The position numbers were made by a program, and so were the translations under genes. Shown here in pieces: positions 52,379 to 61,484 of a stretch of DNA of 64,000 nt (its first letter is position 1; each line of letters starts with the position of its first letter). Under the pieces are notes generated by a model. The model was given only the letters and a program-made list of their open reading frames with translations, was not told the DNA's origin and did no database searches. Source of the DNA: VRUE01 sp963837735 (GTDB taxonomy: Bacteria; Actinomycetota; Thermoleophilia; Solirubrobacterales; 70-9); NCBI GenBank assembly GCA_963837735.1, contig CAWIOM010000004.1, positions 62,001 to 126,000 on the forward strand, written 5' to 3'.

Positions 52379-53086
52379 TCATTCTGAAGACTCGACCAGC
52401 TCGGCGAAGGCGCGGAAGCCCGGGGCCGTGCGGGCGACGAGTTCGGCCTCGAGATCCTCTGCCTGGGACGGGAGCAGGCCGGAGGCGCCGAGGCCGATCG
52501 CGCGGCCCGCTTCCATGACCATCTCCGGGACTTCGAGCCAGGACTCGACCATGGCGGCGTCGGCCTCGGGGTGGAAGAGGATCCCCCAGGCGTTGCCGTA
52601 GCGAAAGGCCTGGTGCTCGGTCGCCGCCGAGGAGGCGAGAGAGCGAGCGCCCGCGGGCAGGTCGAAGACGTCGCCGTGCCAGTGCAGGACCGTCGCCTCG
52701 GGTGCCAGGGCGCCGATCAGCGGGTCGTTGGGGTCGGAGACCTCGATGCCGAGAAAGCCGATCTCCGGCCTCCTCCCCGGCCGCACCTCGGCCCCCAGCG
52801 CCCGGGCCAGGAGCTGGGCCCCGAGGCAGATGCCGAGCACCGGGATCTGCCGGTCGACCGCCCCCGCCAGCCACTCGCGCTCGGCCTCGAGCTCCGGGTG
52901 GCGCTCGAGTTCGTCGACGCTCATCGGCCCGCCCATCGCGACGACGCCGTCCACCTCCTCGTGGGAGGGCAGGGGGTCGCCGGCGAGCGCTTCGACCTCG
53001 AGCACCTCGACCCCGGGGCCGAAGGCGTCGCGGATCCGGTGGGGGCGCTCCCAGGACGCGTGTATGAGGACGAGCAGCGCGGTCAA
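52379..53086 (-). CDS. Class I glutamine amidotransferase
   Basis: 235 residues. Catalytic triad: Cys in VLGICLGAQLLARALGA, His and Glu in GILFHPEADAAMVES. The oxyanion segment is VAMGGPMSVDE. Resembles GMP-synthase-like stand-alone amidotransferases (gamma-glutamyl hydrolase or transferase). Acceptor unknown. Likely co-transcribed with the ABC exporter genes. Confidence 0.9.
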   Translation of the reverse strand: MTALLVLIHASWERPHRIRDAFGPGVEVLEVEALAGDPLPSHEEVDGVVAMGGPMSVDELERHPELEAEREWLAGAVDRQIPVLGICLGAQLLARALGAEVRPGRRPEIGFLGIEVSDPNDPLIGALAPEATVLHWHGDVFDLPAGARSLASSAATEHQAFRYGNAWGILFHPEADAAMVESWLEVPEMVMEAGRAIGLGASGLLPSQAEDLEAELVARTAPGFRAFAELVESSE

Positions 53087-53126
53087 GAGACGCGGAGGGT
53101 AGCCGCGCTACGGTGAGCGGGGTCAG

Positions 53127-53384
53127 ATGAGGGCAATTGCGATCTTCAAGCCGGAGGCGCGGCCCGCCACGGCGACCGGCGCGGCCGCAGTCGGCGCGCT
53201 GGCGCGTGCGGGCGCGGCGGCGATCGGCGGCTTCGCGATCGGCCGGCTCAGCGTCGGCCGCCTCGCGATAGGCCGCCTCGCGGTCGGGCGCGTCGCGGCC
53301 GGCCGCACGAAGATCGGCCGCCTCGAGGTCGAGGAGGTCGAGATCGGCCGCCTCTCGGTTCGCGAGCGGCCGCCCGCGGCGTGA
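53127..53384 (+). CDS. Small GRL-repeat protein (beta-helix-like)
   Basis: 85 residues with tandem five-residue repeats: IGRLSVGRLAIGRLAVGRVA, AGRTKIGRLEVEEVEIGRLS. Every fifth residue is a small or beta-branched residue before GR(L), as in pentapeptide-repeat right-handed helices. The N-terminal half is Ala/Gly-rich. No membrane span. It overlaps the next gene by GTGA. Function unknown. Confidence 0.65.
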   Translation: MRAIAIFKPEARPATATGAAAVGALARAGAAAIGGFAIGRLSVGRLAIGRLAVGRVAAGRTKIGRLEVEEVEIGRLSVRERPPAA

Positions 53385-54367
53385 GGCCCACCCCCGCCCT
53401 CGCCGCCCTCGCGGCGCTTCTCTCCTGCGCCGCGCTGCTGCTCGCCGGAACCGGGGCGGCTGCCGGCCCCGGCCCGGCGCTCGGCGGCTGCCCGGTCTTC
53501 CCCGAGCCGCCGGCGGGCATCTCCCCTCACGCCCCGTCCCTGCCCACCGAGGCCGCCTGGAACCAGGACGTCTCGAGGGCTCCCGTGGCCCGCAACTCGG
53601 CGGCCACGATCGCCTACATCGACGCCCACGGCGGCGACCGCCTGCACCCCGACTTCGGCTCGCCGCGCTCCTACGGCTTCCCCTACGCCGTCGTCGGCCC
53701 CGGCCAGCGCCGGCTGCCGGTCCACTACACCGCCTACGGCGACGAGAGCGACCGGGGGCCCTTCCCGATCCCCAAGGGGGCGCCGGTCGAGGGCGGCAAG
53801 GGCAGCGACGGCGACCGCCACGTGCTCGTCGTCGACCGCGGCCGCTGCCTCCTCTACGAGCTCTACCGCGCCTTCTTCAGGGGCGGGCGCTGGAACGCCG
53901 ACTCGGGCGCCGAGTGGGACCTGCGCTCGGCCGCCGGCCGCCCCGACTCATGGACCTCGGCCGACGCTGCCGGCCTGCCGATCTTCCCCGGCCTCGTCCG
54001 CTACGAGGAGGCGGCCGGCCACCGGGTCGAACACGCGATCCGCGTCACCTTTGAGAGCACCCGCGACGCCTGGGTCCACCCCGCCTCGCACTGCGCCGGC
54101 GACACCGACAACCCGAACGCGCCGGCGATGGGGACGCGACTGCGTCTGAAGGCGGGCTACGGCCTCGGCAGGTTCAGCGGAGAGGGCAAATCGATCGCCC
54201 TGGCGCTGAAGCACTACGGAATGATCGTCGCCGACAACGGCTCCAACTGGTATTTCAGCGGCACCAGCGACGCTCGTTGGAACGACGAGAGCCTCAACCA
54301 GCTGAAGCGGATCCCCGGCAGCGCCTTCCAGGTCGTTCGCAGCAGGGCCCGCCCGCACGTCTGCTGA
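53381..54367 (+). CDS. Conserved secreted protein, unknown function
   Basis: 328 residues from GTG 53381. Signal peptide (AALAALLSCAALLLAGTGAA, cut near AAG). The mature protein is well ordered: NQDVSRAPVARNSAATIAYI, SYGFPYAVVGPGQRRLPVHY, YELYRAFFRGGRWNADSGAE, DLRSAAGRPDSWTSADAAGL, LKHYGMIVADNGSNWYFSGT. These motifs recur in a widespread actinobacterial extracellular family with no assigned reaction. Invariant H, D, E and W residues suggest an enzyme. Translationally coupled to the GRL-repeat gene. Confidence 0.75.
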   Translation: MRPTPALAALAALLSCAALLLAGTGAAAGPGPALGGCPVFPEPPAGISPHAPSLPTEAAWNQDVSRAPVARNSAATIAYIDAHGGDRLHPDFGSPRSYGFPYAVVGPGQRRLPVHYTAYGDESDRGPFPIPKGAPVEGGKGSDGDRHVLVVDRGRCLLYELYRAFFRGGRWNADSGAEWDLRSAAGRPDSWTSADAAGLPIFPGLVRYEEAAGHRVEHAIRVTFESTRDAWVHPASHCAGDTDNPNAPAMGTRLRLKAGYGLGRFSGEGKSIALALKHYGMIVADNGSNWYFSGTSDARWNDESLNQLKRIPGSAFQVVRSRARPHVC

Positions 54368-54373
54368 CGCGCC

Positions 54374-54968
54374 TCAATTCGCGAGGGTGACCCGGTGGAA
54401 CTCGGCCTCGAGTCGCCTTCCCAGTTCGGCGGCAGCCTGCTCGTCGCTCGCCCCGGCGCCGCCGCCGACCAGAACCACCTCGGTCGCCGGGAACGTCTGC
54501 AGCTGGTCCTCGACCGCCTGGACGATGTCCTCGTCGCCGACCCGCGCCTCCGCCTCGACGCCCGCCTTCGCCAGCGCCGCCACGGTCGCGACCAGATTCC
54601 TCTGCGCCGCCTGGCGGGCCGGCTCGACGTCGGAGGCCCAGCGGTCGAAGAAGCGGATCCGCGCCGGGGCCAGGACGAGCACGTCGACGTCCTCGCCCGT
54701 GCCCAGCTCCGCCACCCGGGCGATCTCCGCGACCGCGCCGGGCTCCTCCACCGGGCAGGTGGTGACGAGCAGCAGGTGGCGGCGCGTATCCGGATGCCGC
54801 CGCCGAGCCGATCGGGCCGAGCGGCCGCTGGCGCGCCGCGACGACGACCAGCGCCACCGCCGACAGGGCGCCGACCGCGACGCCGACGCCGGCGCCGCCA
54901 ACCGCAAAACCCGCCACGATCGGGACGATCAGGCCGGCGACGATCAGGGGCAGCTTCCAGGATGCCAT
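54374..54968 (-). CDS. Membrane-anchored Usp-like protein (one apparent frameshift)
   Basis: The N-terminus from 54968, MASWKLPLIVAGLIVPIVAG then FAVGGAGVGVAVGALSAVAL, gives two membrane helices. A frame change at about 54795-54805 (GCGGCGGC run) leads to RRHLLLVTTCPVEEPGAVAE, VDVLVLAPARIRFFDRWASD and VEDQLQTFPATEVVLVGGGA, an alpha/beta domain like universal stress proteins. The restored length is ~197 residues. Function unknown. Confidence 0.7.
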
Positions 54969-55049
54969 CAGCTGAGAGGGACGGGGACGGTGCTCAAACC
55001 GCCAAGGCTAACCGGCCCGGGCGGATTGAGGTTGGAGGTTTCGCTCGCC

Positions 55050-55193
55050 CTAGGCTCGTGTACTGCCGCCGCCGGAGAGGCGCGGAACGATCAGCAGCGC
55101 CAGCCCGATCAGGATCACGATGATCCCCAGTGCGTAGTGCACGAGGATCGCGAGGACGATTCCGATCACTATGAGAAGCAGCGGTAATCCCAT
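55050..55193 (-). CDS. Small two-helix membrane protein (47 residues)
   Basis: ATG 55193: MGLPLLLIVIGIVLAILVHY then ALGIIVILIGLALLIVPRLS GGGSTRA. Two hydrophobic stretches with a short turn at HYALG. Similar tiny glycine-containing membrane proteins are common in actinobacteria; no function known. Upstream AAGAGG is a weak ribosome-binding site. Confidence 0.65.
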   Translation of the reverse strand: MGLPLLLIVIGIVLAILVHYALGIIVILIGLALLIVPRLSGGGSTRA

Positions 55194-55236
55194 GCCTCTT
55201 CGGTACCCGCAGGACCGGTGAGGAAACCTTCCGGGG

Positions 55237-56089
55237 TCAGCCGCGCGTGCCGCCGCCCCTGCCGTCCGGCGACCAGCCGGGGCCGCGAAAGACGTAGCCG
55301 AGTCGCTCGCGCCAGCTCCTCGCGCCCCGCACGTCGCGCGCCATCGCGACGAACTCATGGAACGCGACTCGGTGGGGCCTGAAGGTGCGGATGTTCTTCG
55401 TCAACCCGTAGACCGGCCGCTCGGTCTCCCCCTGGTAGGTGCCGAAGATCCGGTCCCAGACGATCAGGATCCCACCGTAGTTCTTGTCGAGGTAGGCCTC
55501 GTTGGCGCCGTGGTGGACGCGGTGGTGGGAGGGCGTGTTGAAGACGAGCTCGACCGGCGCCGGCAGCTTGCGGACTTTCTCTGGTGTGGATCCAGAACTG
55601 GTAGGTGAGGCTGATCGCCAGCTGCATGAGGATCATCCAGGGCGCGAAGCCGAGCAGCGCCAGGGGCGCCCAGAAGGGCAGCGCCGTCATCGGCGTCCAG
55701 GTCTGGCGCAGCGCGGTCGAGAGGTTGTAGTGCTGGGATGAGTGGTGGACGACGTGGCTGGCCCAGAAGACCCGCATCTCGTGGTGGACGCGGTGGAACC
55801 AGTAATAGGCGAGGTCGTCGGCGAGGAAGAGGGCGACGTAGGTCCACCACTCGTCGGCGGGCATGCGCAGCGGGGTGAGCTCGTAGAGGCCGGCATAGGC
55901 AACCAGCACGACCAGTTTCCAGACCGCGTTGATGACGACATTGCCGCCGCCCATCGAGAGGCTGGTGCGAGTGTCCCGCGACTCGTAGCCGACCAGGTCG
56001 TGGTCCTCGCGCGCGTATTTGAACGCGAGCAGCTCGAGCGCCAGCAGGACGACGAAGGCGGGTATCGCGTAGACGATCAGGTCGACCAT
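55237..56089 (-). CDS. Sterol desaturase/fatty-acid hydroxylase family protein (one apparent frameshift)
   Basis: Di-iron membrane hydroxylase. Histidine boxes: WFHRVHHEMRVFWASHVVHH, SSQHYNLSTALRQ and, after the break, NTPSHHRVHHGANEAYLDKN. The frame is lost near 55575-55582 (ACCAGAGAAAG); deleting one base gives KVRKLPAPVELVF and an end at TGA 55237-55239. The restored length is ~283 residues, with four hydrophobic spans. All eight-histidine ligands expected appear present. Substrate unknown (lipid or carotenoid-like). Confidence 0.85.
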
Positions 56090-56171
56090 CGCGGCCGAAC
56101 TCTAGACCTCCGCGGGCCGGGCGATTTCGTTCAGGCCGACAGCCGGCGGGACTGGGGCCGATAAGCACCGC

Positions 56172-56633
56172 GTGACACCTCTGCTCGCAAATTCCCGCCG
56201 CCGGCTCGGCGACGAGCGCGGCTTCACCCTGGTCGAGCTGCTGGTCGTGATGCTGATCCTCGGCATCCTCGCCGCGGTCGCGCTGCCCGCCTTCTTCAAC
56301 CAGGTCACCAAGTCCCACGACGCCCAGGCGAAGGAATTGGCGCAGACGACGCAGGTCGCGGTCGAGGCCTGTGCGTCGGAGGCCGACGGCTCCTACACGG
56401 GCTGTAAGAAACTGGCCACCCTGCAGGCGATCGAGCCGACGATCCCGACCTCCGGAGTCAAGGTCACGGCCCCGGCGAAAGGCGGCTACACGGTCAAGGT
56501 GACCGCGACCGGGGGCAACGCCTTCTCGATCGTGCGCGCCGTCGACGGCACCATGTCCTACACCTGCACCGTCGCCGGCACGGACCGCGGCGGCTGCCCG
56601 GGCACGGCGAAAAAAGCCGGAACCTGGGGCTAG
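56172..56633 (+). CDS. Type IV prepilin-like protein
   Basis: 153 residues from GTG 56172. Prepilin signal: short basic leader, DERG | FTLVELLVVMLILGILAAVA with cleavage after Gly and the +5 Glu. The mature domain has two cysteine pairs (EACASEADGSYTGCK; YTCTVAGTDRGGC). Likely a major or minor pilin or pseudopilin. No other pilus genes are in the window, so it needs a peptidase and assembly apparatus encoded elsewhere. Confidence 0.88.
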   Translation: MTPLLANSRRRLGDERGFTLVELLVVMLILGILAAVALPAFFNQVTKSHDAQAKELAQTTQVAVEACASEADGSYTGCKKLATLQAIEPTIPTSGVKVTAPAKGGYTVKVTATGGNAFSIVRAVDGTMSYTCTVAGTDRGGCPGTAKKAGTWG

Positions 56634-56714
56634 GCGGAAAGCGGTCCGGGCGGGCCGGGAGGACGGGCTGCCATAGTCGGCGGTCAATCGTCCAATGCTC
56701 ACCTGGAGGGATCG

Positions 56715-57467
56715 ATGAGAGAGAACTTTCGCGGCAGGCTCACCTATGCCAACGTCATGGTCACGATTCTTGCCTTCGTGGTTCTCGCCGGGGGCACGGC
56801 CTACGCGGCGGCCCACCTCGGAAAGAACTCGGTCGGTCCCAAGCAGCTGAGAAAGAACGCCGTCACCACGGCGAAGATCAAGAAGAACGCCGTCACCGCC
56901 GCGAAGGTTAGGAAGAACGCGATCAACGCGGCGAAGATCAAGAACGGGTCCGTGAACAGCGACAAGGTCGCGGACGGCTCCCTCACGGGAGGCGACGTCA
57001 ACGCGTCGACGATGCCGTTCTCCCAGATCGTCGCCAGACTGGGATCGAGCTCCCAGGTTGCGTTCAGCGAGTCGGGCGAACCGGCTCTGTACCCGTTGGG
57101 CGCCTACACGCAACCGGTCGGCGAGGTCGATCAGATGATCGGGTCGGTGAGCTTCGAATTCGGCGCCGGATGCGAACCCGAACGCGTCGCGCAGGTGCTT
57201 CTCCTGATCGATCCCCCGGCCAAATTGGCCGAAGCGTCCCCGACCAGCATCATCGGCTTCGGGCTCATTCAGGACAAAGGCTCGGGTGCGTCGACGAGGA
57301 CGGTGCAGATCGGGCCATATCCGGTCCCCGGCGGCGGCACGATGACCAACGCCGCTCCCTCGACGGCGACCACCCACAGCTACGGCATCGCTCTGATCGG
57401 ATCGTGCGACTCCGGTAGCGGGGTAACCGCCCAAAGCGTGACCCTGGACGTGATCGGCACGAAATAG
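56715..57467 (+). CDS. Secreted/surface protein with KNAV-type repeats
   Basis: 250 residues, ribosome-binding site GGAGGG before ATG. N-terminal signal or anchor (LTYANVMVTILAFVVLAGGT AYAA). Then short repeats: KNSVGPKQLRKNAVTTAKIK, KNAVTAAKVRKNAINAAKIK, NGSVNSDKVADGSLTGGDVN, a left-handed beta-helix-like array with period of about 10. The C-terminal ~140 residues form a beta-rich domain. The same architecture is repeated many times in Solirubrobacterales genomes; role unknown. Confidence 0.8.
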   Translation: MRENFRGRLTYANVMVTILAFVVLAGGTAYAAAHLGKNSVGPKQLRKNAVTTAKIKKNAVTAAKVRKNAINAAKIKNGSVNSDKVADGSLTGGDVNASTMPFSQIVARLGSSSQVAFSESGEPALYPLGAYTQPVGEVDQMIGSVSFEFGAGCEPERVAQVLLLIDPPAKLAEASPTSIIGFGLIQDKGSGASTRTVQIGPYPVPGGGTMTNAAPSTATTHSYGIALIGSCDSGSGVTAQSVTLDVIGTK

Positions 57468-57468
57468 G

Positions 57469-57487
57469 GCCACCGGCCGCCGGTGGC
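57469..57487 (+). terminator. Hairpin after the KNAV-repeat gene
   Basis: Perfect 8-bp stem GCCACCGG / CCGGTGGC with a 3-base loop, starting one base after the stop codon and ending just before the convergent tRNA-Arg 3' end. No T-run follows. Plausible terminator for both. Confidence 0.5.
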
Positions 57488-57491
57488 GAAG

Positions 57492-57564
57492 CACCCCCGG
57501 TTGGATTCGAACCAACGACCCTCGGATTAGAAGTCCGACGCTCTGTCCACTGAGCTACGGGGGC
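57492..57564 (-). tRNA. tRNA-Arg (anticodon TCT)
   Basis: Complete minus-strand cloverleaf, 73 nt: acceptor GCCCCCG/CGGGGGT (one G-U), D arm TAGCTCAGTGGACAGAGC, anticodon arm CGGACTTCTAATCCG, T arm GTTGGTTCGAATCCAAC. CCA not encoded. Confidence 0.95.
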
Positions 57565-57664
57565 GGGAACCCGGAGACCGCCGGGTGGGACCGATTCTAG
57601 GCGCGAGGGTCGCGCCGGCCTGCAGTGGAACGGCGATCGGCCCGATTCGACTACGATCGCCGCG

Positions 57665-58465
57665 ATGCCGAGCGTCGACGCAGCGGGGACCGAGCTCTAC
57701 TACGAGCGCGCCGGCAAGGGCGAGCCGATGCTGCTGATCCAGGGCATGAGCGCCACCCACCTGGCCTGGGGGCCCACCTTCCGCCCCGCTTTGGAGGCCG
57801 ACTTCGACACGATCGCCTTCGACAACCGCGGCATGGGCCGCTCGGGGGAGGCCGAGCTGCCGTTCGGGATCGCCGAGATGGCCGGCGACGCGATCGGCCT
57901 CCTCGACGCGCTCGAGATCGAGCGCGCCCACGTCGTCGGCATCTCGATGGGCGGCGCGATCGCCCAGGAGCTCGCCCTCGCCCACCCCGGCCGCGTCCGC
58001 ACTCTGACCCTCGGCGCCACCTTCTGCGGCGGCCCGGAGGGGACGCTGATGGACCGCGCGGACCTGCAGATGCTCGGCGCCGCCTACGCCTCGGGCGACC
58101 CCGAACAGGTCTTCCGGGCGATGTGGGAGATCAACATCTCCCCCGCCTTCGCCGCCGACGATTCGCGCTTCGCCGCCTTCCGTGAGATGGGCAGCGCCCT
58201 GCCCGCGCCGCGCCCCGTGGTCATGCAGCAGATGAGCGCCTGCGCCGAGCACGACACCAGCGACCGCCTCGGCGAACTGTCGATGCCGACCCTCGTCATC
58301 CACGGAACCGCCGACCGGCTGATCAAGTTCGCCAACGGCGAGCTGATCGCGCGGCTGATCCCCACCCGCCTCGAGCCGCTCGAGGGCGTCGGCCACATGT
58401 TCTGGTGGGAGCAGCCGCAGCGCTCGGCCGAGCTGGTCCGCGAGCACGCCCTGGCCGCGGTCTGA
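57665..58465 (+). CDS. Alpha/beta-fold hydrolase
   Basis: 266 residues. Nucleophile elbow VVGISMGGAIAQELAL (Ser), acid TLVIHGTADRLIKF (Asp), His in LEGVGHMFWWEQP; oxyanion region LLIQGMSATHLAW and DNRGMGRSG. Typical of esterases or 3-oxoadipate-enol-lactonase-like hydrolases. No aromatic catabolic genes adjacent, so substrate unknown. Convergent with the large membrane protein gene. Confidence 0.92.
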   Translation: MPSVDAAGTELYYERAGKGEPMLLIQGMSATHLAWGPTFRPALEADFDTIAFDNRGMGRSGEAELPFGIAEMAGDAIGLLDALEIERAHVVGISMGGAIAQELALAHPGRVRTLTLGATFCGGPEGTLMDRADLQMLGAAYASGDPEQVFRAMWEINISPAFAADDSRFAAFREMGSALPAPRPVVMQQMSACAEHDTSDRLGELSMPTLVIHGTADRLIKFANGELIARLIPTRLEPLEGVGHMFWWEQPQRSAELVREHALAAV

Positions 58466-58481
58466 GCCGGCCCCGCTCCTT

Positions 58482-60647
58482 CTATTCGGGCTTGCAGGCC
58501 GACGGGTCGAGCTTGCCGTCGACCCTGAAGACGTAGTCGGGCTGCGGTTCGATGTCGTCCTCTTCGATCAGCAGCTTCACCGCCGGGTCGTTTTTGATCC
58601 AGGCGTAGACCGGTTTCCGGTACGGGCCGATGGCGTCCACCGTGTACTGGCTGAGGATCAGGTAGTCGTAGTCGCCCGCGTTGATTTCGCGGCGGAAGGC
58701 GGGACAGCTCATCGCCAGCCGATAGGAGCCGTGGTCGCCGGGCACGCCGATGTACTGGACGTGGTTGTCGAGGCTCTCGCCGTAGAAGCCGTACTGGCCG
58801 AAGAAGATCTCGCCGTCGCCGGCGATCCCGATCCTCTTGTCGTGCTGGCGGCGGGCGAACCGGTAGGCCTTCTTCGGCCCACCGTCTTGGAGGAAGTGGT
58901 CGACGTTCGTGTAGTGGTGCTTGAAGTACTGGACCTCCTGGGCACGACCGAGGAGAATCGCGAGGAAGAGGACCCCGGCGACCCCGAGTGCCACCTGCCT
59001 GCGGGTGATGCGGCGCTGGGCGCGCAGAAGGCCGAGGCCGGCCGGCACCCAGACCAGGCAGAGGGTGAGGAAGATCGTGCCGACGATGAAGCCCGGATAC
59101 CAGCGCGGCGTCGTCAGCACGGTGATCGCGTAGATCGCCAGGAGGAACAACAGCGTCTGCCGGGCGCGCGCCTCCGGGGCGCGCAGGGGCCGGGCGATCG
59201 GCAGCATCGTCAGCGCCAGCAACAGGCCCGGCGCCAGGTAGCGGGTGTTGGTGAAGAATCCCGTCGGGGAGCCGTCCTGGCCGGCCGCCGTGAGCGGCGT
59301 GAACACGTAGACCAACGCCGTCAGCAGCGCCGCAGCCGCCAACACCTGGATGATCCGGTTGCGCGAGCGCACGACGAGGAAGACGGCGACGGCGACGGCG
59401 ACGATCAGGATCAGCGGCCACAGGGGACCGAAGGCGTCGTCGAGCCGCGGGAAGAACCACTTGCGGTAGATGGTCGGGTTGGTGATGTAGTGGGCGACGG
59501 CGAAACGCGGCCGCGGGTCGAGCGGCATCTGGTCGGGTTTGGGCAGGTGCAGAGGGCCCCAGCTCGAGTAGGGGATCGGGTTGCCGCCGGTCTTGATCGC
59601 CGCCCGCAGGTACCAGTAGCCGCCGACCACGAGGGCCGAGAGGCCGAGCACCCAGGCGGTGGTGAAGCGGCGCCCCTTGCCGCTGAAGAGGACGACGCCG
59701 ATCGTGATCGCGACGACCGGGATCAGGAAGGTGAGCTTGACCGAGGCGGCCAGTCCGGCGGCGATGCCGGCGATCACCAGCGGCCCGCGGTCGAGAAGCG
59801 GCGCATCGCGCTCGGGCGCGTCCTTGACCGCGTCCCCCTCCGCAGGGGCCCGGCGCTGATGGCCGTTGATCAGGATGGCCGCGAAGGCGAGCAGGAAGGC
59901 GAGGCCCATGATGTCGTTGCGCCCCTCGCCCGGCTGGGTCTCGATCATCACCCCCGCGTCGAGGACGATCGCGCCGGCGACCAGCGTCGCCGGGCCGACC
60001 TTGTAGGGGCGGCCCACGCACCAGGCGGCGAGCAGGGCGATCGAGAGCCAGGCGAGGTTGATCAGCGGCGAGAGCCAGTCGCTCTTGAAGAGGACGATGC
60101 CGCCGGCGTGGATCAGCTCGGAGCTCTGCGGGTAGTACCAGGCGGCGAGCCGCAGCGGATCGGTGAAGTGGAGGTGGACCGTCGACGCTTCCTGGGCGAT
60201 CCGCGCCGCGAAGGGCATGTGGTACCAGGTCGTGTCGCCCCCGTACATCCCCTGGTCGAGGCTGAGCTGGGAGGGGAAGGTCCACTCGGCGACCGTGAAG
60301 GAGGCGACGCCGATCGCGATCCAGAGGGCGATCGTCTGCACCTTCGGGGCTTTCACTTCCTGGCCGTCGCGCGGCGCCTTGCGCCAACCGATCCAGGCGG
60401 CGAGCAGGCCGACCCCGATGCAGACGAGGATCGTCGGGCCGATCGTCAGGATGCTGAGCGTGCCGAGCACCTCGAGCGAGAGGACGAGAAGGGCGGTGGC
60501 GATCGTCGCGTCCGCCAGCCGGGCGAGGGCACCCGAGAACTCGGGAACGATCCAGCGCCGCAGCCAGTAGCCGCCGAGGCCGAGGGCGGCGAGGATGCCG
60601 ATCAGCGCGAAGCAGCCGCCTATGTAGGAGCCGAGCGAGGGGTTCAC
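58482..60647 (-). CDS. Large polytopic membrane protein, GT-C glycosyltransferase-like
   Basis: 721 residues with about 12-13 hydrophobic spans. The first extracytoplasmic loop has GGDTTWYHMPFAARIAQEAS, an acidic motif placed like the catalytic Asp loop of GT-C glycosyltransferases. Later spans are followed by a ~130-residue soluble C-terminal domain (YFKHHYTNVDHFLQDGGPKK, NHVQYIGVPGDHGSYRLAMS, YDYLILSQYTVDAIGPYRKP). Similar proteins occur in actinobacterial cell-envelope loci. Glycosyl transfer is an inference from topology. Confidence 0.65.
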   Translation of the reverse strand: MNPSLGSYIGGCFALIGILAALGLGGYWLRRWIVPEFSGALARLADATIATALLVLSLEVLGTLSILTIGPTILVCIGVGLLAAWIGWRKAPRDGQEVKAPKVQTIALWIAIGVASFTVAEWTFPSQLSLDQGMYGGDTTWYHMPFAARIAQEASTVHLHFTDPLRLAAWYYPQSSELIHAGGIVLFKSDWLSPLINLAWLSIALLAAWCVGRPYKVGPATLVAGAIVLDAGVMIETQPGEGRNDIMGLAFLLAFAAILINGHQRRAPAEGDAVKDAPERDAPLLDRGPLVIAGIAAGLAASVKLTFLIPVVAITIGVVLFSGKGRRFTTAWVLGLSALVVGGYWYLRAAIKTGGNPIPYSSWGPLHLPKPDQMPLDPRPRFAVAHYITNPTIYRKWFFPRLDDAFGPLWPLILIVAVAVAVFLVVRSRNRIIQVLAAAALLTALVYVFTPLTAAGQDGSPTGFFTNTRYLAPGLLLALTMLPIARPLRAPEARARQTLLFLLAIYAITVLTTPRWYPGFIVGTIFLTLCLVWVPAGLGLLRAQRRITRRQVALGVAGVLFLAILLGRAQEVQYFKHHYTNVDHFLQDGGPKKAYRFARRQHDKRIGIAGDGEIFFGQYGFYGESLDNHVQYIGVPGDHGSYRLAMSCPAFRREINAGDYDYLILSQYTVDAIGPYRKPVYAWIKNDPAVKLLIEEDDIEPQPDYVFRVDGKLDPSACKPE

Positions 60648-60683
60648 CGGCGCGGGATGGTATTCGGAGCGCCGGGTGGGCGG

Positions 60684-61358
60684 TTAGGAGGGGGCGGGAA
60701 TCCGGCAGGAGACGCCGGTCCCGGCGAGGCCGCAGTACCCGTTCGGAACCTTGTGGAGGTACTGCTGGTGGTAATCCTCCGCGTAGTAGAAGGGCCCGGC
60801 CGCCTCGATCTCTGTCGTGATCGGCTCGTGGCCCGCCGCCCTGAGATCGGCGTCGTAGGCCTGCAGCGCCATCTCCGCCATCTCCTTCTGGGCGTCGTTG
60901 GTGAAGTAGATCCCGGACCGGTACTGGGTGCCGACGTCGTTGCCCTGGCGCATGCCCTGAGTCGGGTCGTGCTCCTCGAAGAAGACCTTGAGCAGGTCGG
61001 CGTAGGAGATCCGCTGCGGGTCGTAGGCGACCATCACCGCCTCGGTATGGCCGGTCCTGCCGGTGCAGACCTCGTCATAGGTCGGGTTCGGCGTCGTCCC
61101 GTTCATGTAGCCGACCGCCGTCGAGTAGACGCCATCGAGCCCCCAGAAGAGCTGCTCCGCGCCCCAGAAGCAGCCGAGGGCCAGGTAGGCGACCTCGATC
61201 CCGTCGGGGAATGGCGGCTTCAGCGGCGCGTCGAGGATCGCGTGCCTCTCGGGCACGTCGAAGGCGGGCTCGCTGCGCCCCGGAAGCGCCTCCTCGGGGC
61301 TCGGCATCTTCGTCTTCTCGGGCTGCATCGCAGCCATCAGCTTTCCAAGCCTGTTCAT
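60684..61358 (-). CDS. msrA: Peptide methionine-S-sulfoxide reductase
   Basis: Repairs oxidised methionine. 224 residues: catalytic LALGCFWGAEQLFWGLDGVY, STAVGYMNGTTPNPTYDEVC, TGRTGHTEAVMVAYDP, EEHDPTQGMRQGNDVGTQYR and the C-terminal resolving region NGYCGLAGTGVSCRIPAPS (two Cys). An N-terminal extension of ~45 residues precedes the catalytic fold, as in the longer actinobacterial forms. Confidence 0.95.
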   Translation of the reverse strand: MNRLGKLMAAMQPEKTKMPSPEEALPGRSEPAFDVPERHAILDAPLKPPFPDGIEVAYLALGCFWGAEQLFWGLDGVYSTAVGYMNGTTPNPTYDEVCTGRTGHTEAVMVAYDPQRISYADLLKVFFEEHDPTQGMRQGNDVGTQYRSGIYFTNDAQKEMAEMALQAYDADLRAAGHEPITTEIEAAGPFYYAEDYHQQYLHKVPNGYCGLAGTGVSCRIPAPS

Positions 61359-61484
61359 CTGCTTTCAAAGTTACAGAGCGTGTCCAGCCGGGTTGCGGAT
61401 CGGCGCCGCCAGGCCGGTCGCGTCCATCTGATCCCATGCCCGGATAATCGACGGCCCGCCGCTGCCCGGCACGGCCGCGGGCCT

